Origin: PALSA-894 sp963734185
Lineage (GTDB): Bacteria > Pseudomonadota > Alphaproteobacteria > Rhizobiales > Xanthobacteraceae
Assembly (NCBI GenBank): GCA_963734185.1
Contig: CAVTGA010000002.1
Location: forward strand, 1,736,001 to 1,800,000
Direction: 5' to 3'
DNA: 64,000 nt
Positions 25,205 through 33,501 of this stretch are shown piece by piece. The position numbers and the translations under genes are program-made. The notes beneath the pieces are model-generated. The model saw only the letters and a program-made list of their open reading frames with translations. It was not told the origin of the DNA and did not search any database. Within the stretch, counting starts at the first letter, position 1; every line of letters starts with the position of its first letter.

Positions 25205-26167
25205 ATGGCGTTCCGTCTGGCCTTGTGGATGGCGGCATTGGCGCTCGCGTTCGGTTCCCCGGCGCGCGCGCAGACGCAGCTCACCATCATGGTGTTCCAG
25301 GGGGTGCAGAACCTGCCGCTGATCGCGGCGCAGACCCAGGGCTTCTTCGCGCGGCGCGGCCTGGAGGTCGACATCAAGATCGCGCCGACCTCCGGCGAGA
25401 TGCGCGACGGGCTCGCCGCCGGGCGCTACCAGATCGTGCACGGCGCGATCGACAACGCGGTGGCGATGGCGGAGGTCGCGAAGGCCGACATCGCGGTGGT
25501 GAACGGCGGCGACAATGGATGGAACCAGCTCATCGTGCAGTCCGACATCGGCTCGATCGCCGACCTGCGCGGCAAGACCGTGATCGTGGATGCGCCCAAC
25601 ACCGCCTATGCGCTGCAGCTCTACGAGATGCTGGCGCAGGGCGGGTTGAAGAAGGGCGACTACACGGTCAAGCCGGTCGGCGCGACGTTCCGGCGGCTCG
25701 AAGCGATCCGGGGCGACAAGACCATCGCGGCGTCGATGCTCAATCCTCCGTTCTCGGTGCTGGCCGAGAAGGCCGGCCTGAAAAGCCTGGGCTCGGCCGT
25801 GAAGGCGATCGGGCCGTATCAGGCGACCGGCGCCTTCGTGATGCGTGCCTGGGCCAAGGCGAATGAGGACACCCTGGTCAAGTATCTGCAGGCCTACATC
25901 GAGGGCGTGCGCTGGTCGCTCGATCCGGCCAACAAGGAACCGGCGGTTCAATTCCTGATGGATCGTCTCAGGCTCGCCGAGGACGTCGCGACCCAGGCCT
26001 ACGCGGTCGCGACCGGCCCGGAAGGCTTCGCCAAAGACGGCGCGCTCGATCTCGAGGGCTTCCGCAACGTGCTGAAGCTGCGCGCGAGCTTCGAAGGCGG
26101 CGTGGCGTTGGCGCCGGAGAAATATATCGATCTCGGCTATTACCAGAAGGCGCTGGCCGGGATGTGA
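25205..26167 (+). CDS. ABC-type substrate-binding protein (NMT1/THI5-like), orphan
   Basis: A 320-residue periplasmic protein with a signal peptide (FRLALWMAALALAFGSPARA) and an opening TQLTIMVFQGVQNLPLIAAQ typical of NitT/TauT-type binding proteins. AGRYQIVHGAIDNAVAMAEV is the cleft segment. AGGAGG lies before the ATG. It is cotranscribed with the oxidoreductase, but no permease or ATPase gene is adjacent, so it either uses a transporter elsewhere or supplies ligand to an unknown partner. Confidence 0.82.
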   Translation: MAFRLALWMAALALAFGSPARAQTQLTIMVFQGVQNLPLIAAQTQGFFARRGLEVDIKIAPTSGEMRDGLAAGRYQIVHGAIDNAVAMAEVAKADIAVVNGGDNGWNQLIVQSDIGSIADLRGKTVIVDAPNTAYALQLYEMLAQGGLKKGDYTVKPVGATFRRLEAIRGDKTIAASMLNPPFSVLAEKAGLKSLGSAVKAIGPYQATGAFVMRAWAKANEDTLVKYLQAYIEGVRWSLDPANKEPAVQFLMDRLRLAEDVATQAYAVATGPEGFAKDGALDLEGFRNVLKLRASFEGGVALAPEKYIDLGYYQKALAGM

Positions 26168-26171
26168 CGTT

Positions 26172-26330
26172 GTAGGGTCGGCAAAGGCGCGGCCACGATG
26201 TTACAGTAGCGCACCGAGCATCGTCCGCGCCGTGCCCACGCGGACCGTCGAAGAATCGAACGCGTGGGCAAAGGCGCGCAACGTCGGCGGCAATCCGCTC
26301 GACCCGGTGTGGCGCCTTTGCCCACCCTAC
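26172..26330. repeat. MITE-like repeat family B, copy 1
   Basis: About 159 bp bounded by inverted ends GTAGGGTCGGCAAAGGCGC and GCGCCTTTGCCCACCCTAC. The interior contains CGCCGTGCCC and a second GGCAAAGGCGC. A similar element lies at 30512-30668. The right tip supplies the TAG stop codon of the epimerase gene. Confidence 0.8.
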
Positions 26331-27496
26331 GGGCCCATCAGCACCCGCTCGGCCTCGGCGAGCGCCATGAACAGATGATACAGCACGCGCGCCGGCGTCA
26401 CCGGCGCGAGCGGCGTGCCGTCGCGCGCGAGCTGGTTGTGCCAGCTTGCGCCGTCGGCGCGCATGAAATGGCGCGCGATCAGCGCGAGATGCGCCTGGAT
26501 CTGCTGCCGCGCCGCCGCATCGCCGAGGAATTCGGCACGTGCGACGCAGCCCTTGATGAACTCGGTCTGCGGCCACAACAGCTTGGTATCGGCCACGAGC
26601 TTGCCGGACGCATCGACGCCGTCGAATACGGCGCCCCGCACCGTCTCGCCGCGCTCGATGCCGAAGCGGGAGCCGAAGGCGAACAGCTGATCGGCAAAGG
26701 CAATGACGTCGCGATCGCGACTGTGGCGATAGAACTCGAACAGGAGCCACACCCATTCGAACTGATGGCCGGGCTCGCGCAACGCGCCGGGGTCGCCCGG
26801 TGCCGGCGACCAGTCTTCCTGGAAGAATTCGATCAGCGCGCCGGTCGCCGGGTCGACGAAGCGCGCCTTGAACAGGTCGACCAGCGTCGCGGCGCGCCGC
26901 AGCCAGTTCTTTTCGCCGGTCGCAACATGCAGCGCGAGGAGCGCTTCAAGCAGGTGCATGTGCGGGTTCTGCCGGCGCGGCAGCTTGGCGGCGGAACGGC
27001 CCGGCAGGTATTCCTCGAGGAAGCCGCCGTGCCGCCGATCGGCGAGTCTTTCCTGCATGTACTTCCAGGTGGCGTCCGCGAGCTGGATCGCCGTGGGATC
27101 ACCGGAGGCGCGCGCATACCAGGCGAGCGCGAACAGGACGAAGGCGTGGTCGTAGGCATCGCGCGTGGCATCGATTGCGACGCCATCGACGGTCACGGCG
27201 TGCAGCCAGCCGCCGTCGGGAGCGCGGCAAGCGCGCAGCAGGAACTCGAATCCGTGAGCCGCCGCTTGCCGGAAGCTTGCGTCTGCGCTCAGCAGGAACG
27301 CGTGGCTGAACGTGTAGGTGAGGCGCGCCTGCACCAGCGTGGTGCGGCGTGCGTCGCGCAGCGGATGTCCATCGGCCGCGAGGTTCTCGAAAAAGCCGCC
27401 CGCCGTGTCGTGGATGCGTTCGAGCCAGAACGGGCAGACGTGGCCGACGAGCCATGGACGAAGGGTCGCGGGATTTTGCGGGTCGAAAAACTGCAT
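26327..27496 (-). CDS. AGE-family epimerase/isomerase
   Basis: A 389-residue protein of the N-acylglucosamine 2-epimerase/mannose isomerase superfamily, an (alpha/alpha)6 barrel. Family features are DTAGGFFENLAADG near residue 35, RLTYTFSHAFLLS, NPHMHLLEALLALH near 190, PGHQFEWVWLLFEF near 250 and LWPQTEFIKGCVAR near 320. The catalytic histidines lie in the HMHLLEA and GHQFEW segments. It interconverts a sugar such as glucose/mannose or N-acylglucosamine/mannosamine. It is divergent from the TRAP transporter, which may carry a related sugar or sugar acid. Its stop codon lies in the tip of a repeat. ATG at 27496; a TTG-like extension to 27520 is less likely. Confidence 0.82.
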   Translation of the reverse strand: MQFFDPQNPATLRPWLVGHVCPFWLERIHDTAGGFFENLAADGHPLRDARRTTLVQARLTYTFSHAFLLSADASFRQAAAHGFEFLLRACRAPDGGWLHAVTVDGVAIDATRDAYDHAFVLFALAWYARASGDPTAIQLADATWKYMQERLADRRHGGFLEEYLPGRSAAKLPRRQNPHMHLLEALLALHVATGEKNWLRRAATLVDLFKARFVDPATGALIEFFQEDWSPAPGDPGALREPGHQFEWVWLLFEFYRHSRDRDVIAFADQLFAFGSRFGIERGETVRGAVFDGVDASGKLVADTKLLWPQTEFIKGCVARAEFLGDAAARQQIQAHLALIARHFMRADGASWHNQLARDGTPLAPVTPARVLYHLFMALAEAERVLMGP

Positions 27497-27606
27497 CGTA
27501 GAGCACTGTAGCCTTGTCACTTCACGCTGGCACGCGCTAGCATGTTTGACTGAAAGTCAAAGCGGCCAAATGCCATGAATCGGCCGCGATGGAAGGAGGA
27601 ACACGC

Positions 27607-28599
27607 ATGCCACGCTTATTGGCCATGATCGCCGCGTTCTGCCTGTCGGCGATTCTCGCGGTCGTGCCGGCCCAAGCCCAGCAGGTCATCACGCTCAACG
27701 GCGCGGTGCAGTTCAACGACGATCACGCCTTCACCAAGGCGCTGGTCCGGTTCGAGGAATTGGTCAAGAAGTACTACGGCAAGCCGGTCAACTTCGTGCT
27801 GCACAAGAATTCCTCGCTCGGTCTCGAGAAGCAGTATTTCGAGTACATGGCGCAGGGCAAGGCGGTCGACTACGCCATCGTGTCGCCGGCGCACATGTCG
27901 ACCTTCTCCAAGGCGGCGCCGTTCATCGACGCGCCGTTCCTGTTCCGCGACCTCGCGCACTGGAACAAGGTGCTCGACGCCGACTTGCTCAAGCCGGTGG
28001 CCGACGAGATCGCCGAGAAGGCCGAAGTGATGCTGATCGGCTATGCGGGCGGCGGCACGCGCAATATCTTCGTCAACAAGCCGGTGAAGAACCTGGCCGA
28101 GATCAAGGCGCTGAAAGTGCGCGTGCAGGGCGCGCCGATCTGGAGCCGCACGTTCCAGGCCGCCGGCATGGCGCCGACCGTGATCGCCTACAACGAAGTC
28201 TACAACGCGATCCAGAACGGCGTGATCGCGGCGGGCGAGAACGAAGCCGCCGGCGTCGAGTCGATGAAGTTCTACGAGGTCGCGCCGCACCTCGCGATGA
28301 CCGAGCACGCCATCACGATCCGGCCGATCTGCTTCGCGCAGAAGACCTTCAAGGCGCTGCCGCCGGACCTGCAGGCCGCGATCCTCAAGGCCGGCAAGGA
28401 AGCCGGCGCCTACGGCCGGGAGGTCGAGTCCTCGGAAGACACCGCCAAGCTCGACGCGCTGGAGAAGGCCGGCAAGCTCAAGCGCGTGCCGTTCGCCGAC
28501 CGCGACGCCATGAAGAAGCTGGTCGATCCGGTGATGGCGGCCTACGCCAAGGAGATCGGCGCGGACAAGATCTTCTCCGCCATCAACGCGCTGCAGTGA
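27607..28599 (+). CDS. dctP: TRAP transporter substrate-binding protein DctP
   Basis: About 330 residues. A signal peptide (PRLLAMIAAFCLSAILAVVP, cleavage after AQAQ) precedes a mature protein with the DctP marks FLFRDLAHWNKVLD, the conserved arginine segment LKVRVQGAPIW that grips a carboxylate, and YNEVYNAIQNGVI. It delivers an organic acid to the DctQM membrane complex. AAGGAGG lies upstream of the ATG at 27607. A hairpin follows the gene, probably giving the binding protein more transcript than dctQM. Confidence 0.93.
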   Translation: MPRLLAMIAAFCLSAILAVVPAQAQQVITLNGAVQFNDDHAFTKALVRFEELVKKYYGKPVNFVLHKNSSLGLEKQYFEYMAQGKAVDYAIVSPAHMSTFSKAAPFIDAPFLFRDLAHWNKVLDADLLKPVADEIAEKAEVMLIGYAGGGTRNIFVNKPVKNLAEIKALKVRVQGAPIWSRTFQAAGMAPTVIAYNEVYNAIQNGVIAAGENEAAGVESMKFYEVAPHLAMTEHAITIRPICFAQKTFKALPPDLQAAILKAGKEAGAYGREVESSEDTAKLDALEKAGKLKRVPFADRDAMKKLVDPVMAAYAKEIGADKIFSAINALQ

Positions 28600-28632
28600 G
28601 TTGCTCGCTGCAATTCGTGCGACATCTGCCTG

Positions 28633-28655
28633 CGGCCGGGAGCTTCTCCCGGCCG
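28633..28655 (+). terminator. Hairpin between dctP and dctQ
   Basis: A 10-bp GC-rich stem (CGGCCGGGAG) closes on a 3-nt loop. The following T-tract is weak, so it probably acts as a partial terminator or an mRNA-stabilising end rather than a full stop. Confidence 0.55.
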
Positions 28656-28683
28656 TTCTGGTTCCCTCCGGCCGCATAGCGCC

Positions 28684-29199
28684 ATGGTTGAGTTGAGCGA
28701 AGCGATCCCCCCGAGTCCGTGGCGCAGGCTGACGGCAGCCTATGCGGCGCTGCTGTCGTGGCTGCTCGTGTTCTCGGTCGGGATCCTGGTGATCCCGGTG
28801 AGCCTGCAGATCTTCTCGCGCTACACCGAGCTGATCCCGTCCTACATCTGGACCGAGGAGATGGCGCGCTTCCTGTTCATCTGGACCATCATGATCGGCG
28901 CCATGATCGGGGTGCGCGAGTCGACCCATTTCGAGGTCGACGTCCTGCCGATTCTGTCGCCGCGCGGCGAAGCCGTGGCGCGCCTGCTCGGTCGGCTGGG
29001 GGTGCTTGCCGCGGCGATCGTGTTCGTGTCTGCCGGCATCGAGTTCACGCGCTTCGCCTGGCGCCGCACCTCGGAGCTGGCCGAGCTTCCGCTCTGGTAC
29101 ATCCACGTTGCCTGGCCGGTGACCGGCGTCACCTGGATCGTTTTCCTCGGCGAGCAGGTGATCGATGATTTGAAAGTCATTTGCGGGAGAAACGCGTGA
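28684..29199 (+). CDS. dctQ: TRAP transporter small membrane subunit DctQ
   Basis: A 171-residue four-helix membrane protein. The DctQ pattern is visible: AALLSWLLVFSVGILVIPVSLQIF in the first segment, YIWTEEMARFLFIWTIMIGA in the second with the conserved WTEE, and a C-terminal LPLWYIHVAWPVTGVTWIVF. It pairs with DctM. The stop overlaps the dctM GTG start (GTGA). Confidence 0.92.
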   Translation: MVELSEAIPPSPWRRLTAAYAALLSWLLVFSVGILVIPVSLQIFSRYTELIPSYIWTEEMARFLFIWTIMIGAMIGVRESTHFEVDVLPILSPRGEAVARLLGRLGVLAAAIVFVSAGIEFTRFAWRRTSELAELPLWYIHVAWPVTGVTWIVFLGEQVIDDLKVICGRNA

Positions 29200-30515
29200 C
29201 CGGCTCCGTGCTGTCGCCGGGCGTCGCGGCGCTGATCCTGTTCGGCACGTTCTTCCTCTTCATGTTCATGCGCGTGCCGGTCGCGTTCGCGCTCGGGCTC
29301 GCCTGCCTGCCGATCCTGGTGATCGAGCCGCGGCTCGACACCATGAGCCTGATGCAGGAGACCTTCAACGCCTACAACTCGTTCATCCTGCTGGCGGTGC
29401 CGTTCTTCCTGCTGACCGCCAACCTGATGAACGTCGGCGGCACCACCGATCGGCTGTTGAAGCTCTCGCGCACTTTGGTCGGCCATTTCCCCGGCGGGCT
29501 GGCGCAGATCAACGTCGTGCTGTCGATCTTCTTTGCCGGCATCTCGGGCTCTTCCACCGCCGATGCGGCGAGCCAGTCGAAGATCTTCATCGAAGCGCAG
29601 ACCAAGGAGGGCTACGACCTTTCGTTCTCGGTCGCCATCACGGCGGTGTCGGCGGTGCTCGCCGTCATCATCCCGCCCTCGATCCTGATGATCGTGTGGG
29701 GTGGCATCCTCACCGTCTCGATCGGCGCGCTGTTCCTCGCCGGCATCATCCCGGGCCTGCTGATCGGGCTTGCCCAGATGGCGACCGTGCACGGCTACGC
29801 CAAGCTGCGCGGCTACCCGACCTATCCGCGCTCCACCTGGCGCGAGCTCCTCTGCGCGTCGTGGATCTCTATCCCGGCGCTGATGACGCCGGGCATCATC
29901 ATCGGCGGCAAGATCTTCGGCTGGTTCACGGCGACCGAGTCCGCCTGCATCGCGGTGCTGTATGCGGCGGTGCTGTCGCTGTTCGTCTATCGCGAGATGG
30001 ACCTGAAAGGGCTCTACTCGGCGCTGCTCGATACCGGCAAGCTTGCCGGCATCGCGCTGTTCTGTGTCGGCACGGCGAGCACGTTCGGCTGGCTGCTCGC
30101 CTACTACAAGATCCCCGAGGCGATCCTGAGCGGCGTTTCCGCGTGGGGCATGGGCTTCGCGACGACCGGCTTCTTCATCGCCTTCGTGTTCCTGGTGGTC
30201 GGCTGCTTCCTCGACGCCATCCCCGCCATCATCATCTGCGCGCCGATCCTCGAGCCGCTCGCCAAGGGCGTATCGATGGACCCGGTGCACTTCGCCATGA
30301 TCGGCATCGTGTCGCTCGCCTTCGGGCTGGTGACGCCGCCCTACGGGCTATGCCTGATGATCTCGTGCGCAGTGGCCGGCATCCGCGTCCGCGACGCCAT
30401 CAAGGACACCGCCATCATGCTGGTGCCGATGCTGATGGTGCTGGCGCTGGTGATCGTGTGGCCGCAGGTCTCGCTGTTCCTGCCAAGCCTGATCTCGCCG
30501 GAGTTCTTGAAGTAG
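29196..30515 (+). CDS. dctM: TRAP transporter large membrane subunit DctM
   Basis: A 439-residue polytopic protein, the channel-forming, sodium- or proton-coupled part of the TRAP transporter. Marks include LLAVPFFLLTANLMN, FFAGISGSSTADAASQSKIF and IIPPSILMIVWG, plus a second repeat near ATTGFFIAFVFLVVGCFLDA. I chose the GTG at 29196, preceded by GGGAGA; the TTG at 29181 is in frame but less likely. The stop codon is the TAG at the tip of a family B repeat. Confidence 0.94.
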   Translation: MTGSVLSPGVAALILFGTFFLFMFMRVPVAFALGLACLPILVIEPRLDTMSLMQETFNAYNSFILLAVPFFLLTANLMNVGGTTDRLLKLSRTLVGHFPGGLAQINVVLSIFFAGISGSSTADAASQSKIFIEAQTKEGYDLSFSVAITAVSAVLAVIIPPSILMIVWGGILTVSIGALFLAGIIPGLLIGLAQMATVHGYAKLRGYPTYPRSTWRELLCASWISIPALMTPGIIIGGKIFGWFTATESACIAVLYAAVLSLFVYREMDLKGLYSALLDTGKLAGIALFCVGTASTFGWLLAYYKIPEAILSGVSAWGMGFATTGFFIAFVFLVVGCFLDAIPAIIICAPILEPLAKGVSMDPVHFAMIGIVSLAFGLVTPPYGLCLMISCAVAGIRVRDAIKDTAIMLVPMLMVLALVIVWPQVSLFLPSLISPEFLK

Positions 30516-30668
30516 GGCGGGCAAAGGCGCGACATGAGATCTCGAGGCATGGCGCAAGGTGAGCGCGCCGTGCCCGCCGCCGGGCCGCAGGTTCAGACCT
30601 ACGCGGGCACGGCGTTTCGGCGTTCGCGCCGCGTTGAAGGATCAGCGCAACGCCTTTGCCCGCCCTAC
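30512..30668. repeat. MITE-like repeat family B, copy 2
   Basis: About 157 bp bounded by GTAGGGCGGGCAAAGGCGC and CGCCTTTGCCCGCCCTAC. It shares ends and the CGCCGTGCCC core with the copy at 26172-26330, but the interiors differ. The left tip gives the stop codon of dctM. Confidence 0.8.
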
Positions 30669-30841
30669 GGCTGATTGCTCTCCCTCCATCTTCGGCTCGC
30701 CAGCTGCTGCGCCTCGTTGACCTGCGCCGGCGTCATGGGGGCGGCGACCGCGTCGCGCTCCGCGCGACGCAGCGGCTGATCGACGATCGGCCGCTCGATC
30801 GAACTTCCGCTCAGGGATCGCGCTATTGCGCGGCGCTGTCC
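30665..30841 (-). pseudogene. Possible 3' remnant of a lost gene
   Basis: A minus-strand frame open for about 58 codons ends with MTPAQVNEAQQLASRRW, which resembles the C terminus of secreted Sel1-repeat or similar proteins of this group. Its stop is the TAG in the tip of the family B repeat. There is no start codon, signal or remaining domain. It may be the tail of a gene deleted when the operon at 30899 or the repeat arrived. Confidence 0.25.
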
Positions 30842-30898
30842 TCAATGTAGGGTATCATGGTGACATAGCTTCGCTGTGAGCAGGTACGGTAACGGCAG

Positions 30899-32413
30899 AT
30901 GAACGATCCGTCCGACGTTGCGTCCGGCAAAGCGGCCTTTGCATCGATGCTTGGGGCGAGTCGCGCAGACCCCTATTCCGCGTCGCACCGCCGAGCCCAA
31001 CTGGCGCGCCTGCTGCGGCTCGGCATCGATCCCTATCCGGCGCGAGTCAAGCGCAGCCACATGCTGGCCGAGCTCGCCGATCTTGCGCCCGAAATCCAAG
31101 CGACCGTCGCCGGTCGCTGCCGCGCGATTTCCTTCGACCGCAGCCCGGCCCGCATGACGCTGCGCGACGGCTCGGGCGAGGTCGAAGTCTTGCTTGCTCA
31201 ATTCGAGCCGCTGCTTCCGGAGCTTGCCCCGGGAGATCATCTTCAGGTGCGGATCGTGCGCCGCAACGGCGCCCTGCACGGCGAAGATCCGCGCCTGCTG
31301 TGCAAGGCGCTCGCTTCCGCGCCGGCGCAGCCCGATTGCAACTGGGAAGCGCTGCTTGCCGGCATCAGCTCGCCGCAATTTCTGCTGCAGCGCGCCCGCT
31401 TCTTCCAGGCCGTGCGGCATTACTTCGTCGAGGCGGGCTTCGTCGAACTCGATACGCCCGTCCTCTCATGCTGCGCCGATTTCGATTATATGCTGCGGCC
31501 GTTCGTGTCGAATTTCCACCTGAAGGACCGTGAGCCCGAGCCGGTCTATCTCAACCTGTCGCCCGAATACTTCATGAAGCGGGCCGTCATCGCCGGACTG
31601 GAGCGCATCTTTCAGATCACGCGTTTCTTTCGCGACGGCGATCTCTCGATCAAGCATAATCCCGAGTTCTTCGCCATCGAGTGGTACGAGGCCTACTCGG
31701 ACTATCGCGAAACCATGAACCGGGTCGAGCAATTCGTCTACGCCACGGCCATGGCGATGCAGCGGGGGCCGGTCATCGCGTTTCGCGGACGGCAGATCGA
31801 CCTGACGTTGCCGTGGCCGCGATTGACGGTGGCAGAAGCAGTGGAGCAACACACCGGCAGCACGCTCGCCGAGCTGGTGGGCAAGCCGGAGGCGTTGCGC
31901 GCCTGCCTGGTGCGCGCCGGGGTAGGCGACATCCCGGATCATCTCCCCTGGGAGGCGATGTTCTCGTTGATCATGTCGAGGGTGGTGGAACCGCGGCTCG
32001 CGCCGCGCACGCCGGTGTTCATGATCGACTATCCGCGCGCGTTCGAGTACGGCCAGATGGCGCGGCCGACCGCGGACGGGAATTCGGTCGAGCGCTTCGA
32101 GTTGTTCATCGCCGGCCTGGAACTCTGCAACGGTTTCAGCGAGCTCAACGATCCCGAGGAACAGCTGGCGCGCTTCGAGCGTTCGGGCCGGCAAATGGGC
32201 AACGAGCGTGGGCCGGACGCCGATGCCGGCGACTTGCAATTCGTGCGTGCGCTGGAGTACGGCTTGCCTCCGACCGGCGGCGTCGCGTTGGGATTGGATC
32301 GGCTGCTCATGGTGCTGCTCGACGCCCAGAGTGTGGAGGACGTCATGCTCTTCCCCTATCGCCAGCTGCCGCGGCCGTCCCGCGGCTCGCATGATCGGGC
32401 GGGCGAGCGGTGA
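30899..32413 (+). CDS. Class II lysyl-tRNA-synthetase-like ligase (EpmA/GenX relative with OB fold)
   Basis: A 504-residue class II synthetase-like enzyme. Residues about 60-150 look like the LysRS N-terminal OB fold (VAGRCRAISF ... MTLRDGSGEVEVLL). The catalytic core from about 165 is closer to EpmA (EF-P lysine ligase) than to housekeeping LysRS: LSPEYFMKRAVIAG, motif 2 RFFRDGDLSIKHNPEF near 242-257, AIEWYEAYSDY, and motif 3 GGVALGLDRLLMV near 460. In the family such enzymes activate lysine (or beta-lysine) with ATP and transfer it to tRNA or to EF-P. As the first gene of a five-gene operon of lysine-acting enzymes, it is unlikely to be the housekeeping LysRS. Its stop overlaps the next GTG start. 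Confidence 0.88.
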   Translation: MNDPSDVASGKAAFASMLGASRADPYSASHRRAQLARLLRLGIDPYPARVKRSHMLAELADLAPEIQATVAGRCRAISFDRSPARMTLRDGSGEVEVLLAQFEPLLPELAPGDHLQVRIVRRNGALHGEDPRLLCKALASAPAQPDCNWEALLAGISSPQFLLQRARFFQAVRHYFVEAGFVELDTPVLSCCADFDYMLRPFVSNFHLKDREPEPVYLNLSPEYFMKRAVIAGLERIFQITRFFRDGDLSIKHNPEFFAIEWYEAYSDYRETMNRVEQFVYATAMAMQRGPVIAFRGRQIDLTLPWPRLTVAEAVEQHTGSTLAELVGKPEALRACLVRAGVGDIPDHLPWEAMFSLIMSRVVEPRLAPRTPVFMIDYPRAFEYGQMARPTADGNSVERFELFIAGLELCNGFSELNDPEEQLARFERSGRQMGNERGPDADAGDLQFVRALEYGLPPTGGVALGLDRLLMVLLDAQSVEDVMLFPYRQLPRPSRGSHDRAGER

Positions 32414-33501
32414 GCGGCGACGACCGGCGTTGGCGCAGCGACCTGCAGACCGGCGTCCGACGCGCTGCCGACCTGCGCCGCCTGCCCGTGGACGAGGAGG
32501 ACCAGGCTGCCGCGGAGACCTTCAAGGTCAGGGTGCCGGCTTCCCATCTCGACCTGATCGATTGGAACGATCCCAACGACCCGATCCGGCGGCAGGCGCT
32601 CCCGAGCGCCCGCGAGCTCGAGTTCCTGGACGGCGAGCTGGAGGATCCGATCGGCGACGCGGCGCACAGCCCGGTGCCGCGCGTCACCCACCGCTATCCG
32701 GACCGCGCGCTGCTCTATCCGACCTACATCTGCTCCATGTATTGCCGGCATTGCTTCCGCAAGGAGGCGGTCAACGATAAGGCTGCGGGATACAGCCTGG
32801 CGGCGATCGAGCCGGCGTTGCGCTATTTCGCCGATACGCCGGAGCTGCGCGAGGTCATCCTGACCGGCGGTGATCCGTTCACGCTTGCCGACGATCAGCT
32901 GCGCGAGCTGCGCGAGCAGCTGGAAGCGATCCCGCATCTGCGCATCATCCGGATCCACACCCGGGTTCCCGTCACGCTGCCGACCCGGGTCACGTCAGGC
33001 CTGGTGCAAGCCCTGACCGGCAGGCTGATGACCTGCGTGGTGACCCACTACAACCATCCGCGCGAGATCACCGCCGAGGCGCGCGAGGCCTGCCGCCTGC
33101 TGCGCGGCGCCGGATTCATGCTGCTGAACCAGAGCGTGCTGCTGGCCGGCATCAACGACTCGGTGGAGGTGATGAAGGAGCTGTGCCAGGAGCTGGTCTA
33201 CACGCTCGGCGCCAAGCCCTACTACCTGCATCACTGCGATCTCACGCGCGGCATCTCCCACTTCCGCACCAGCATCGATCGCGGACTCGAAATCATGCGC
33301 GCCTTGCGCGGCCACATCTCCGGACTGTGCCTGCCGAGCTACGTGATCGACCTGCCCGGCGGCTCGGGAAAGATTCCGCTCGGGCCGAGCTACGTGCAGA
33401 CGCGCGACGGCGAGCACTGGACGTTCGCGACCTATGACGGCGACGTGCAGGCCTACCGCGAGATACTGCGGCATCTGCCGACGAACGGGAAAGAAACATG
33501 A
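32410..33501 (+). CDS. Lysine 2,3-aminomutase family radical SAM enzyme (KamA/EpmB-like)
   Basis: A 363-residue radical SAM, PLP-dependent aminomutase. The [4Fe-4S] motif CX3CX2C is Cys108, Cys112 and Cys115 in ICSMYCRHCFRK. The PLP lysine is Lys321 in DLPGGSGKIPLG. The acidic residues that read the lysine side chain in the family are present in YYLHHCD and in IDLPGG. It should convert L-alpha-lysine to beta-lysine. The length is nearer EpmB (about 340) than catabolic KamA (about 415). It starts at a GTG overlapping the previous stop (GTGA) and ends in an ATGA overlap with the next gene, so translation is coupled on both sides. Confidence 0.93.
   Translation: MSGDDRRWRSDLQTGVRRAADLRRLPVDEEDQAAAETFKVRVPASHLDLIDWNDPNDPIRRQALPSARELEFLDGELEDPIGDAAHSPVPRVTHRYPDRALLYPTYICSMYCRHCFRKEAVNDKAAGYSLAAIEPALRYFADTPELREVILTGGDPFTLADDQLRELREQLEAIPHLRIIRIHTRVPVTLPTRVTSGLVQALTGRLMTCVVTHYNHPREITAEAREACRLLRGAGFMLLNQSVLLAGINDSVEVMKELCQELVYTLGAKPYYLHHCDLTRGISHFRTSIDRGLEIMRALRGHISGLCLPSYVIDLPGGSGKIPLGPSYVQTRDGEHWTFATYDGDVQAYREILRHLPTNGKET

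Noticed and set aside
27525..27550. Sigma-54 promoter upstream of dctP
   Set aside because: A TGGCACG occurs, but the downstream TTGC element is absent at the required spacing.
30899..32413. Housekeeping lysyl-tRNA synthetase
   Set aside because: The core motifs fit EpmA better, motif 2 is altered, and the gene is locked in an operon with lysine-modifying enzymes. Not fully excluded without the rest of the genome.
32410..33501. Catabolic lysine 2,3-aminomutase of lysine fermentation
   Set aside because: No beta-lysine mutase or other fermentation genes are nearby, and the length is closer to EpmB.
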